From Planctomycetota bacterium (lineage in GTDB: Bacteria; Planctomycetota; Phycisphaerae; UBA1845; UTPLA1): a stretch of DNA of 64,000 nt. Every line of letters starts with the position of its first letter. Positions within the stretch are counted from its first letter, which is position 1. Under the pieces are notes generated by a model that saw only the letters and a program-made list of their open reading frames with translations, did no database searches and was not told the DNA's origin. The DNA lies in NCBI GenBank assembly GCA_003576905.1, contig QEVG01000004.1:1-64000 (forward strand), read 5' to 3'. Position numbers and translations under genes: made by a program. This document shows, piece after piece, positions 34,894 to 42,311 of the stretch.

Positions 34894-34991
34894 TGCGGGC
34901 GACGAGACTTGCACTCGTAAGGGGCGACGGGTTTACGGCCCGCCCCACCGGGTTCCAGGCCCGGAGCGTTTACTGTTTTCGCCACGCCCGC
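34894..34991 (-). tRNA. Class II tRNA-like cloverleaf, leucine-type body with UGG anticodon
   Basis: On the minus strand 98 bases fold as a complete cloverleaf: 7-bp acceptor (34991-34985 with 34901-34895), bases 8-9, 3-bp D stem with A14, one base, a perfect 5-bp anticodon stem with 7-base loop CCUGGAA, a 29-base variable arm, a perfect 5-bp T stem with loop UGCAAGU, then discriminator A. The body resembles tRNA-Leu. The anticodon reads UGG (proline), position 33 is C not U, and the D loop has AG instead of GG while the T loop has G at 55. No CCA is encoded. It may be a decayed or repurposed tRNA. A plus-strand promoter-like pair and a terminator flank it in the opposite sense. Confidence 0.5.
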
Positions 34992-35002
34992 AAAGGCTGA
35001 TT

Positions 35003-35049
35003 GAAGCCCCGGCAGCTCGTGTAAAGATGCGAGCCGGGGCTTCTTTTTT
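35003..35049 (+). terminator. Intrinsic terminator inside the transposon
   Basis: Perfect 11-bp stem GAAGCCCCGGC (35003-35013) and GCCGGGGCTTC (35033-35043), followed by six T residues on the plus strand. Upstream, TTGCAC (34859-34864), 17 bases and TAGACT (34882-34887) could start a plus-strand RNA at about 34894 that would run antisense across the tRNA-like element to this terminator. Confidence 0.8.
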
Positions 35050-35125
35050 CGGGGCAGATCAGCTACGGCCCCTTACGCTCTTGGCCAGCGCATGGAATCA
35101 CCTCGCTTTCCTTGGAAGAATTGTC

Positions 35126-35153
35126 TTGACAGGTGGGTTGGCCCCGCTAACAT
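35126..35153 (+). promoter_or_regulatory. Promoter of a candidate small RNA
   Basis: Consensus TTGACA (35126-35131), 16 bases, TAACAT (35148-35153), giving a start near 35160. Confidence 0.5.
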
Positions 35154-35159
35154 GCGGAC

Positions 35160-35262
35160 GTAGCCAATCCGTGGCAGACAATGCTCCGGTCAACATCAAT
35201 CGCAACAGAACTCGCGGCTACAGCGGGCCGAGGTATTCCAGACCTCGGCCCATCTGCTTTTT
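35160..35262 (+). ncRNA. Candidate ~100-nt small RNA in the transposon
   Basis: Bounded by the promoter at 35126-35153 and by a terminator hairpin: GGGCCGAGGT (35225-35234) and ACCTCGGCCC (35242-35251), a perfect 10-bp stem, then ATCTGC and five T residues (35258-35262). GTAGCC at 35160-35165 can pair with GGCTAC at 35216-35221 to close the 5' domain. No open frame of note lies inside. It could instead be an attenuated leader of the 52-residue gene at 35396. Confidence 0.4.
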
Positions 35263-35395
35263 ACGGCACGCGAACCTGATAGTGCGAGTCTACTACCCCA
35301 AGGAATTGTGGGTGTCAACGGTTTTCTCCTATATATTGCGTAAAATCCTATGCGCAAAAACCTTAACAGGTTATCCACATTCAGGAGTCGGAGTT

Positions 35396-35554
35396 ATGAA
35401 CAGGAAATCCACAAAAACCGAGCCACCTAACGGTCGCCGAACAGATTTGTTAATAAGTCCTGAAGAAGCACTACGGGCCGCGTTCCAGATCAAGGCGAAG
35501 CCACCCACCCAAAAGCCCACGAAGAAGGTCACGAAGAAGCGCAAGAAGAAATAG
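35396..35554 (+). CDS. 52-residue basic protein in the transposon
   Basis: A small protein with an ideal AGGAG (35383-35387) eight bases before its ATG. It begins MNRKSTKTEPPNGRRTD, has a short amphipathic region (LISPEEALRAAFQIKA) and ends in a Lys/Pro/Thr-rich tail (QKPTKKVTKKRKKK). The tail suggests nucleic-acid binding. TTGTGG (35306-35311) and TATATA (35330-35335) could be a promoter. It lies just inside the right inverted repeat. No known family. Confidence 0.65.
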   Translation: MNRKSTKTEPPNGRRTDLLISPEEALRAAFQIKAKPPTQKPTKKVTKKRKKK

Positions 35555-35600
35555 GCCCGCTTGACTGGCGAGCTAATGACCCTAAAATTAACCTAACAGC

Positions 35601-35633
35601 TTTGGTTTGTCATCGGAATATTACCGGCATATG
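35601..35633 (-). repeat. Right terminal inverted repeat of the IS1595-type element
   Basis: Reads on the minus strand CATATGCCGG... ending GATGACAAACCAAA, matching the left repeat at 28 of 33 positions. In place of the left repeat's TTGACA it has ATGACA. Confidence 0.8.
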
Positions 35634-35726
35634 TTAGGTATAGTGCGCGGGGGATGAGCAAGCGGTTTATTGGCGCGCAGGGAGGCCGGAATCGGCCGGC
35701 GGGCATTTCTTTTTTCGGGGCCAGGC

Positions 35727-36602
35727 ATGACGGGATTGGTTGAGCGGCGGGTGCCGCTGGGGGCGCTGAGTTGCGCGCAGCGGCGGGTGGTGGAGCGGTA
35801 CCTTTGGCTCGCCTCGGCGGCGGTGCGGAAGACCTGCGTCGTGGCGCGCGCGAACAGAGCGGGGCGCGAGTTTCGCGATCTCTGGCAGGAGGGAGCGCTG
35901 GCCCTGGCCGAGGCGGTGCGGACGCACGATCCGGCGCGGCACGGGGACTTCGCGCCCTACGCCCTTGCGCGGATTCGCTTTTCCGTCAGCCGCTACGCCC
36001 AGGAGAACAGCTGTGCCATCCGCGTGCCATACATCACGCAGCGCCGGCGGCGTGCCCGGCTTCGGGCGTCGGAACTCGATGAGTCGCCGGGCGAAGGCAC
36101 GCCCCCGCCGGCCGAGGACCCGTCGCCTTCGCGGGACACCTTGAATAATGCGTGCGTGGGCGATGGGCAAGACGGAGCGGGCGGCGGCGAAGATGAGGAG
36201 CTGATCCTCGCTGACGTTCCCGCGCGGCGCTGGGAGCCTGCCCTGCTTCCGCGCGTGGTGAACATCGGCTGTGGATCGCCTCATCCGCGGCGGGCGCATG
36301 GGCGACACGACCCGGACGCGCGAGCACGAGAAGGGGCGCGGCAGCGCCGACTTGAGGAGGTGATGGGCCCGGCGATTCGGGAGGCGGTGCGGAAGCTGAA
36401 GTCCACGCCCGGCCGGAGCGCGGACTATCGCCGCATGATCGAGTTGTGCGCGGCGGAGCGATGGCTGATTCCGGAGCCGGAGGCGAAGCTTCCGATCCGG
36501 GAGTTGGCGCGTCGGCTGGGCTGCTCGATCGGCCGGATCACGCGGTGCGAGGAGCGGTTTCGTCGCGAGGCGGCGGGGGCGCTGCGCGAGAGGGGGGTTT
36601 GA
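35727..36602 (+). CDS. Divergent sigma-70-like factor
   Basis: A 291-residue protein with sigma-70 features. Residues about 48-101 match region 2: FRDLWQEGALALAEAVRTHD, then 'FAPYALARIRFSVSRYAQEN', then IRVP, comparable with the DLIQEG...FSTYA...R.I motif of housekeeping factors. A disordered acidic/basic stretch (115-210) replaces region 3. The C-terminal 40 residues look like region 4 ('IRELARRLGCSIGRITRCEE'). It does not fit the standard groups and may direct a specialised regulon. I chose the ATG at 35727; an in-frame TTG at 35670 would add 19 residues. The transposon inserted less than 100 bases upstream. Confidence 0.7.
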   Translation: MTGLVERRVPLGALSCAQRRVVERYLWLASAAVRKTCVVARANRAGREFRDLWQEGALALAEAVRTHDPARHGDFAPYALARIRFSVSRYAQENSCAIRVPYITQRRRRARLRASELDESPGEGTPPPAEDPSPSRDTLNNACVGDGQDGAGGGEDEELILADVPARRWEPALLPRVVNIGCGSPHPRRAHGRHDPDARAREGARQRRLEEVMGPAIREAVRKLKSTPGRSADYRRMIELCAAERWLIPEPEAKLPIRELARRLGCSIGRITRCEERFRREAAGALRERGV

Positions 36603-36954
36603 GGAATCGTCGAGAGGTCGACGCGTCGAGACTTCATAAGTCAAACCGTCACGAGACCACAACGTCGAAACGGCAGAGGGGCGGAGGCGCGTGGGGGTGG
36701 CATCGATGCGATTCGGGGCGGATGTGGTGCTGACGGCGGGTACTCGGGATTGGAAGAATCACCGGCTTAGTTGGCGCCGACCGCTAGGCGCTCGAAAACG
36801 GGCGCGGGATTCGCCGCGCGCAGAAAAAAGTGGCGGAGCCGGCAGTTGTCCCGAGCCGATTCGCTGCCAGCCCCGCCATCACGATTGTACGAGTAACATG
36901 TCGCGGCGGGCCGGGCGTCTTGCAGCGCTGGCCACGTTTTTTTCACCGGTTGAA
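36603..36954. other. Intergenic region with GTCGA-type repeats
   Basis: About 350 bases. The start (36608-36672) carries GTCGAGA, GTCGACG, GTCGAGAC, AAGTC and CGTCGAAACGG units, similar to the repeats at 32763 and 19704. The rest up to the fpg start shows nothing recognisable. Confidence 0.4.
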
Positions 36955-37866
36955 ATGCCCGAATTGCCTGACGTTGAAGTCTATTGCGCGGCGCTGCGAC
37001 GGTGTGTGCAGGGACACATGCTTCGTCGGGCCGAGGTGGTAAGTCCGTTCCTGCTGAGGTCGTTCGATCCGCCGCTGAAGCGCGTGGAGGGTCGGCGCGT
37101 CGTCGGAGTTCGGCGGCTGGGCAAGCGCATTGCGCTGGGCTTGGAGGAGGATCTGCACCTGGTATTTCACCTGATGATCGCGGGGAGGTTTCGATGGCAA
37201 GCAGCCGGCGAGCGGGCGAGGCGGCTGCCGCGGAAGATCGCGCTGGCGACGTTCGCATTTGACTCGGGGACGCTGGCGCTGACGGAGCCGGCGAAGAAAA
37301 AGCGGGCGGCGCTGCATGTTGTGGCGGGGGAGGCGGGTCTGGCGGCGATGCGGCCGAGGGGGCTGGAGCCGCTGGAGGCGGACGCGGCGGCCTTCGCGGC
37401 GGCGGTAACGCGCGAGCGGCACACGCTGAAGCGGACTTTGACCGACCCGCGGCTCATTTCGGGCATCGGCAACGCCTTTTCCGACGAGATACTTCATGCC
37501 GCGCGCCTGTCACCCCTCGCACTGACGACGAGGCTGACGCCGGAGGAGATGGCCCGGCTTTACGAGGCGACGCGGGGCGTGCTTATGGGCTGGACGCGGC
37601 GGCTGCTGGCGGACTTTGCAGAGCGCTTTCCGGGTCCGGGAGACATCACGGCGTTTCGGCCGGACTTCGCGGCGCATGGAAAGTTCGGCAGGCCATGCCC
37701 GGCATGCGGGGTGAAGATCCAGCGGATCCGCTACGCGGAGAATGAGACGAACTATTGCCCGCGCTGCCAGACGGGGGATCGGGTGCTGGCGGATCGTTCG
37801 CTGTCTCGATTGCTGAAGGAGGATTGGCCGCGAACGGTTGAGGAGCTGGAGGGCGGCGGGCGGTGA
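36955..37866 (+). CDS. mutM: Fpg/Nei-family DNA glycosylase
   Basis: Removes oxidised bases such as 8-oxoguanine and cuts the strand. A 303-residue protein starting 'MPELPDVEVYCAALRR'; after Met removal Pro1 is the catalytic nucleophile and Glu2 the acid. The helix-two-turn-helix region reads 'LISGIGNAFSDEILHAA' (about 164-180). The C-terminal zinc finger has CPAC and CPRC, ending 'DRVLADRSLSRLLKEDWP'. The N-terminal sheet is standard. The ATG at 36955 gives the obligatory Pro2; the frame is open upstream but that cannot be the real start. The next gene is convergent, one base away. Confidence 0.92.
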   Translation: MPELPDVEVYCAALRRCVQGHMLRRAEVVSPFLLRSFDPPLKRVEGRRVVGVRRLGKRIALGLEEDLHLVFHLMIAGRFRWQAAGERARRLPRKIALATFAFDSGTLALTEPAKKKRAALHVVAGEAGLAAMRPRGLEPLEADAAAFAAAVTRERHTLKRTLTDPRLISGIGNAFSDEILHAARLSPLALTTRLTPEEMARLYEATRGVLMGWTRRLLADFAERFPGPGDITAFRPDFAAHGKFGRPCPACGVKIQRIRYAENETNYCPRCQTGDRVLADRSLSRLLKEDWPRTVEELEGGGR

Positions 37867-37867
37867 G

Positions 37868-38809
37868 TCAGGGGCATCCGGGCGCGGTCACGGCGCGGCG
37901 GCGGTCTTCCTCGAGCCGGCCGATCTCGGCAGTGCAGCGGTTAAGGCACTGTTCGAGAACCATGGCGGTCTCTGCGAGCAGGGACTGGAGGGCCGATGCG
38001 CCGGGTGGTTCGGCAGCCTCGCGCAGGAGCGCTTCGGCATTGAAGGCGTGCGCGGCGTCTTCGAGGTCGGGGCGCAGGCGGCGGGCGGATTCGTCGGCGC
38101 CGTCGGCGAGCGTGGCGAGGGCCTCGTCGTAGCGGGACAGGTACCGGCGGAGGGCGTGCTGCACGCGGCGGGCGCAGTCCTCGACGATCTTGTCGCGGGC
38201 CATGCCCATGAGGAACTCAAGCGGCCGCGCGCCTTCGGCGAGGCGGCAGCGGCCGAGCGAGCTGATGGTTTCGATTTCCCGGAGCAGATCGGTTCGCGCC
38301 TCGTCGCCGGCGGCCATGGTCCGGCGAATCGTGTCGGCGACGGCGGTGTGTGCGGCGATGCGGTTGGCAATGTCGCGCAGGGCGGCGCTCGCGGGTGTGT
38401 CCGCGGTCTCGGCTTCGCGCAGTTTCGCGGCCAGGGCGCGTTCGTAGTCGGCGCGGGCGCTGCCGTCGGGGTCGAGCCGGCGCTCGATGTCGCTGATCTG
38501 GCGAATCAGGTCGTTGGCGGCGTCGACGGCGGCGTCGTATTGCGCGTTCAGGGCCGATAGTGCCTGACGTGCGGCATCCGCGCGGCTGGCCCGGTCGCCT
38601 TTCAGGGCGTGGAGGATGCGGGAGAGGCTGACGCCCTCCAGGGCGCGGAGCTCCTCCTCGGTGGCGGCGAGCTGAAGCTCCATGGCCTGGAGGCGGTACT
38701 GCATGTCGACGAGGAGCTTTCGCTTTTCGTCGTGCTGCGTTCGGGCCTTTTCGCCGGCCTCGTGGCGGCGGCGAAGCTCATCGAAGTCGTGGCCGGATTC
38801 GTTGGACAT
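37868..38809 (-). CDS. Coiled-coil protein of unknown function
   Basis: A 313-residue, highly charged, almost wholly helical protein with no Pro-rich or membrane segments until its last residues. Heptad-like stretches are seen at about 10-65 ('LLVDMQYRLQAMELQLAATE') and 80-140. No catalytic motif is visible. Such proteins act as scaffolds or filaments, but nothing in the context fixes a role. It ends one base from the convergent fpg gene and is divergent from trpS. Confidence 0.7.
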   Translation of the reverse strand: MSNESGHDFDELRRRHEAGEKARTQHDEKRKLLVDMQYRLQAMELQLAATEEELRALEGVSLSRILHALKGDRASRADAARQALSALNAQYDAAVDAANDLIRQISDIERRLDPDGSARADYERALAAKLREAETADTPASAALRDIANRIAAHTAVADTIRRTMAAGDEARTDLLREIETISSLGRCRLAEGARPLEFLMGMARDKIVEDCARRVQHALRRYLSRYDEALATLADGADESARRLRPDLEDAAHAFNAEALLREAAEPPGASALQSLLAETAMVLEQCLNRCTAEIGRLEEDRRRAVTAPGCP

Positions 38810-39064
38810 GGCGCCTGCCCCCTGCCGCGTGCCGGGCCTCTAAGCGCGGTCGCGCGCCGCACTCTGCATCGGGCATTTCGCCGGCGCGCTTGACAGGCGC
38901 GCGCGAAACGGGGGCGGGTTATGGGCCGCCGCGGCGCGCCCCCTGCGCCGCGGGCGGGCGGCTTCGTATTCGGGGGGGCTGCGATTACAGTAGGCGGGTG
39001 CCCGGTCAGCGGTGTATCGGACGCAGGGCGGCGGGGGGAAACCGGAGGCGACAGGCGAGGAGTC

Positions 39065-40036
39065 ATGCGATTACTTTCGGGCGTACAACCATCGGGGAAG
39101 CTGCACCTGGGGAACTACTTCGGTGCGATGCGGCAGCACATCGAGAACCAGGACCGGCACGAGTGCTTCATTTTCATTGCGAATTACCACGCGCTCACGA
39201 CCATTCAGGACGCGAAGCTGCTGCGCGAGCTGACGCGCGACGTGGCGCTGGATTACCTGGCGCTGGGGCTGGACCCTGCCAAGGCCCTGCTTTTTCGGCA
39301 GAGCGACGTTCCGGAGGTGTGCGAGCTCGCGTGGATCCTCTCGACGGTGACGGGCAAGGGTCTGCTTGAGCGTGCGGTGTCATACAAGGACAAGACGGCG
39401 AAGGGGCTGCCGGCGAGCATGGGCTTGTTCAGCTACCCGATACTTCAGGCGGCCGACATTCTGATCTATCGCAGCGAGGCGGTGCCGGTCGGCAAGGACC
39501 AGGTGCAGCACATTGAGATGACCGCCGACATGGCGGGGTATTTTCATAATACCTACGCGTGCGACGTGTTCGTGATGCCCAAGGCGATGTTGAACGAGGC
39601 GGCGATCGTGCCGGGCGTCGACGGCGAGAAGATGAGCAAGAGCTACGGCAACACGATCGACATCTTCGACGAGCCGGGCCCGGCGAAGAAGAAGATCATG
39701 GGTCTCAAGACGGACAGCACGCCGGTGGCGGAACCGAAGAACCCGGACACGTGCAACGTGTTCGCGCTGCTCAGGCTGTTCGCGAGCAATGAGGAGAGGG
39801 CGGAGTGGGCGGCGCGGTATCGCGCCGGGGGGATGGGTTACGGGGATGCGAAGAAGCGGCTGGCGGAACTCTACGAGGAGCGCTTCGGCCCGGCGCGCGA
39901 GCGGCGCCGGAAACTGGCGGCGGATGCGGGGTACGTGGAGGACGTCCTGGCAGAGTGTGGAAGGAGGGCGCGGGCGGTGGCGGAGGGGGTGATGGAGGAT
40001 GTGCGGAAGGCATGCGGGATCGTGACGGCGGGGTGA
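39065..40036 (+). CDS. trpS: Tryptophanyl-tRNA synthetase
   Basis: Charges tRNA-Trp. A class I synthetase of 323 residues, the usual bacterial length. It starts 'MRLLSGVQPSGKLHLGNYFG' with the HIGH-type motif HLGN, contains 'GLFSYPILQAADILIYRSE' and 'VPVGKDQVQHIEMTADMA' for tryptophan binding, and the KMSKS loop 'GEKMSKSYGNTI' near residue 191. A GAGGAG lies just upstream of the ATG. The next gene is scpA, 124 bases further. This is the fourth synthetase gene in the window. Confidence 0.96.
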   Translation: MRLLSGVQPSGKLHLGNYFGAMRQHIENQDRHECFIFIANYHALTTIQDAKLLRELTRDVALDYLALGLDPAKALLFRQSDVPEVCELAWILSTVTGKGLLERAVSYKDKTAKGLPASMGLFSYPILQAADILIYRSEAVPVGKDQVQHIEMTADMAGYFHNTYACDVFVMPKAMLNEAAIVPGVDGEKMSKSYGNTIDIFDEPGPAKKKIMGLKTDSTPVAEPKNPDTCNVFALLRLFASNEERAEWAARYRAGGMGYGDAKKRLAELYEERFGPARERRRKLAADAGYVEDVLAECGRRARAVAEGVMEDVRKACGIVTAG

Positions 40037-40160
40037 AAGCGCGACTTTCTCGGCTGACCGGGCAATCATGGGTTAATGCGCTTTTCTTTTGGCTCGCGGA
40101 CATTGACAATGACCTGCGATCTGTGTGACTCCTGAGTGGTGCAAGGATGCGACGATTGCC

Positions 40161-41138
40161 ATGACCGACTACTCCATTCAAACGGACGCCTACTCCGGCC
40201 CGCTGGACCTGCTGCTCTATCTCATCCGGCGGGAGGAGATTGATCTGTACGACATCCCGATCGCGCGGGTGACGGAGCAGTACTGCCGCTACGTCGAGAC
40301 GCTGGCGACGATCGATCCGAACGTGGCGGGGGATTTTCTGGTCATGGCGGCGACGCTGATGGAGATCAAGAGCCGGATGCTGCTGCCGCGGCCGCCGGTC
40401 GAGGAGGGCGAGGCCGAGGACTTTTCCGACCCGCGGCTGGAGCTTGTGCGGCAACTGCTCGAGTACAAGAAGTTCAAGGACGCCTCGCTGGAGCTGGCCG
40501 GGGCGGCGGACATTCAGTCGCAGCGCTGGCCGCGCACGCCGGTCCGCCCGGCAAGCGCCGGACCGGGCGAGATCGACCTCGAAGACGTTCAGATCTGGGA
40601 CCTCGTCGCGGTCTTCAACAAGCTCATGTCGTCGATCGGGGCGGGGGCGGCGACGCACGACGTGGTCTTCGATGACACACCGATTGCACTGCACGCGACG
40701 GACATCCTCGACCGACTTTCCGGCGAAGGCGGGGAGATGGGCTTCGAGGCGATCTTCACGGGGCGCACCCGACCGGAGATGGTCGGGTTGTTCCTTGCCC
40801 TTCTGGAGCTGATGCGCCAGCAGCGCGTGCGGGTGGTGCAGGAGGTGGTCTTCGGGCCGATCCGGGTGATCCTGCTCAACGCCGAGCCGATCACGGTGGG
40901 GTCCGAATGGGAGCCGGCCCTGCGCGAGGCGGTGCTGGGGCCGCAGGCGCAGGAGGCTTCGGAGCCGGCAGACAGCGCCGCGGCGGCCGCGCCGATTCTC
41001 ACCGACGACGATCTCGACAACGAGCTGCTCGACGACGATCTGGAGGGGGCGTCGTACGCCGACCTCGAAAACATCAAGACCGACGTGGACATCGACACGA
41101 TCCTGAAGCACGGCCAGAAAGAGGAGCCAGAGGCATGA
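40161..41138 (+). CDS. scpA: Segregation and condensation protein A (kleisin)
   Basis: The kleisin that bridges SMC heads in the bacterial condensin. 325 residues. The N-terminal part is typical: 'YSGPLDLLLYLIRREEIDLY', 'IPIARVTEQYCRYVETLA', 'AGDFLVMAATLMEIKSRMLL'. The C-terminal winged-helix region is present (about 190-255, 'GRTRPEMVGLFLALLELMRQ'). After it comes an acidic tail of about 60 residues (DDDLDNELLDDDLEG) absent from most ScpA proteins. No scpB lies next to it. Its stop overlaps the start of the RidA gene (ATGA), so they are translationally coupled. Confidence 0.92.
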   Translation: MTDYSIQTDAYSGPLDLLLYLIRREEIDLYDIPIARVTEQYCRYVETLATIDPNVAGDFLVMAATLMEIKSRMLLPRPPVEEGEAEDFSDPRLELVRQLLEYKKFKDASLELAGAADIQSQRWPRTPVRPASAGPGEIDLEDVQIWDLVAVFNKLMSSIGAGAATHDVVFDDTPIALHATDILDRLSGEGGEMGFEAIFTGRTRPEMVGLFLALLELMRQQRVRVVQEVVFGPIRVILLNAEPITVGSEWEPALREAVLGPQAQEASEPADSAAAAAPILTDDDLDNELLDDDLEGASYADLENIKTDVDIDTILKHGQKEEPEA

Positions 41139-41590
41139 CACCCTCGCAGCGAATCGCCGAACTCGGCATCACCCTGCCGCCGCACATCGCCCCGATCGGG
41201 TCGTACATCCCCGGCATCCGCTCGGGCAACCTGGTCCTCGTGAGCGGGCAACTGCCATTTGTCGACGGCAAGCTGACCTGCACGGGCAAGGTCGGAAAAG
41301 ATGTCACACTGGAGGAGGCCCGGGCGGCGGCGCGGCAGGCGGGGATCAACGCCCTGGGCATCGCGGCCCACACGGCCGGGGGCATCGACCGCATCAAGCG
41401 GATCGTGCGACTGGCGGTGTTCGTCAACAGCGCGCCGGGTTTCTTCGATCAGCCGAAGGTCGCGAACGGGGCGAGCGATACGATGGTGGAGATCTTCGGC
41501 GAGGCGGGACGGCACGTCCGCGCGGCCGTCGGGGCGAGCGAGCTGCCGATGAACGCGGCGGTGGAAGTGGAGCTGATGGCGGAAATCTGA
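41135..41590 (+). CDS. RidA/YjgF-family protein
   Basis: A 151-residue protein of the larger-type RidA (endoribonuclease L-PSP) family, which hydrolyses reactive enamine/imine intermediates. It shows 'SGNLVLVSGQLPFVDGKLTC', 'AGGIDRIKRIVRLAVFVNSA' and 'MVEIFGEAGRHVRAAVG', ending 'PMNAAVEVELMAEI'. The usual catalytic Arg lies in GEAGRHVR and the C-terminal Glu is present. Its ATG overlaps the scpA stop. A functional link to chromosome segregation is not expected; coupling probably just sets expression. Confidence 0.9.
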   Translation: MTPSQRIAELGITLPPHIAPIGSYIPGIRSGNLVLVSGQLPFVDGKLTCTGKVGKDVTLEEARAAARQAGINALGIAAHTAGGIDRIKRIVRLAVFVNSAPGFFDQPKVANGASDTMVEIFGEAGRHVRAAVGASELPMNAAVEVELMAEI

Positions 41591-41614
41591 CCGCCGCCGC
41601 GGATCGCGACCGGA

Positions 41615-42268
41615 TCAGGGGGCGACGGTCGCGCCGGGGGCGCCGGCGTCGCGGCGGGCCTGTTCGAGATGGCGGATGATGCCGTCGAGCATGCACTCCC
41701 AGCCGCGGAGCGTTTCATCCAGTTCATATTGAAGGATGTCGCCGAGGAGCACGTGATCGCGCGACTCGATCGCGCTCTTGAGTCCGCGCAGCTGCCGGGC
41801 CAGGTCGTGGAGCCAGTCGAGCAGGGGGCGGCCCTCGATTACAAGGTCCTCGAAGTCGATCCGGCACAGGGCCCCGCCCTGCGTCACGGCCTCGTGGGTC
41901 TGCCCCCAGATGGCGAGGCAGCGGACAAGGGCGGACATCGCCTCGGAGACACGCCCGCGCGAAAGGGCTTCGGCGGCCTCGCGGACGCCGGTGAAGCTAT
42001 CGGCGAGGGCCATCCGGGTCTGGCGGAGTGCCTCGAGAACGACATCGACCGGGTGACCGGTGACGAACTCCAGCCGGGCGAAATCGCCGGCCGGACGTTC
42101 GAGAACGGCTTCGAGCATTTCGGGGGAGACTTCACGCTCGTCGCAGCGGATGCCGAGGACCAAGAGGTCCGTACCGGCGAGGCTCCTGCGGGCGGCGTCG
42201 AGGGCCTGGCCCACGGTCGCACTGTGCGCCGCGGGGCCGAGGGGTTTTCCGTCGAGAAGGATGTTCAT
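41615..42268 (-). CDS. Protein of unknown function
   Basis: A 217-residue soluble protein, starting 'MNILLDGKPLGPAAHSATVG' and mostly helical after residue 70. Regions such as 'PLLDWLHDLARQLRGLKSAI' suggest a helical bundle. No motif is recognised. It is convergent with the RidA gene (24 bases between stops) and lies 43 bases downstream of the membrane-anchored gene at 42312, in the same orientation, so the two may be one operon. Confidence 0.65.
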   Translation of the reverse strand: MNILLDGKPLGPAAHSATVGQALDAARRSLAGTDLLVLGIRCDEREVSPEMLEAVLERPAGDFARLEFVTGHPVDVVLEALRQTRMALADSFTGVREAAEALSRGRVSEAMSALVRCLAIWGQTHEAVTQGGALCRIDFEDLVIEGRPLLDWLHDLARQLRGLKSAIESRDHVLLGDILQYELDETLRGWECMLDGIIRHLEQARRDAGAPGATVAP

Positions 42269-42311
42269 ATCGTCTGCCGCGCGCGGCGCTTGCCGGACGG
42301 GTCGCCGCCCG

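Larger units (their letters stand above)
33053..35633 (+). mobile_element. IS1595-family transposon with passenger genes
   Basis: A 2.6-kb unit bounded by 33-bp imperfect inverted repeats (28 of 33 positions match) that each start CATATG and end GACAAACCAAA. It holds an ISXO2-like DDE transposase at the left end, two minus-strand unknown genes, a tRNA-like cloverleaf, a candidate small RNA and a 52-residue basic protein. Its GC content is visibly below that of the flanks. Passenger genes are known in the IS1595 family. I could not find an 8-bp target duplication, so the exact ends may lie a few bases further out or the insertion may be old. Confidence 0.8.

Noticed and set aside
34894-34991. 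A plus-strand tRNA-Trp reading (anticodon loop TTCCAGG)
   Set aside because: On the plus strand the arms fall in the wrong order and the last hairpin has a 3-bp stem with an 11-base loop, so there is no T arm.
33037-35649. 8-bp target duplication around the IS1595-type element
   Set aside because: I compared the bases outside the two repeats at several offsets and found no identical 8-mers.
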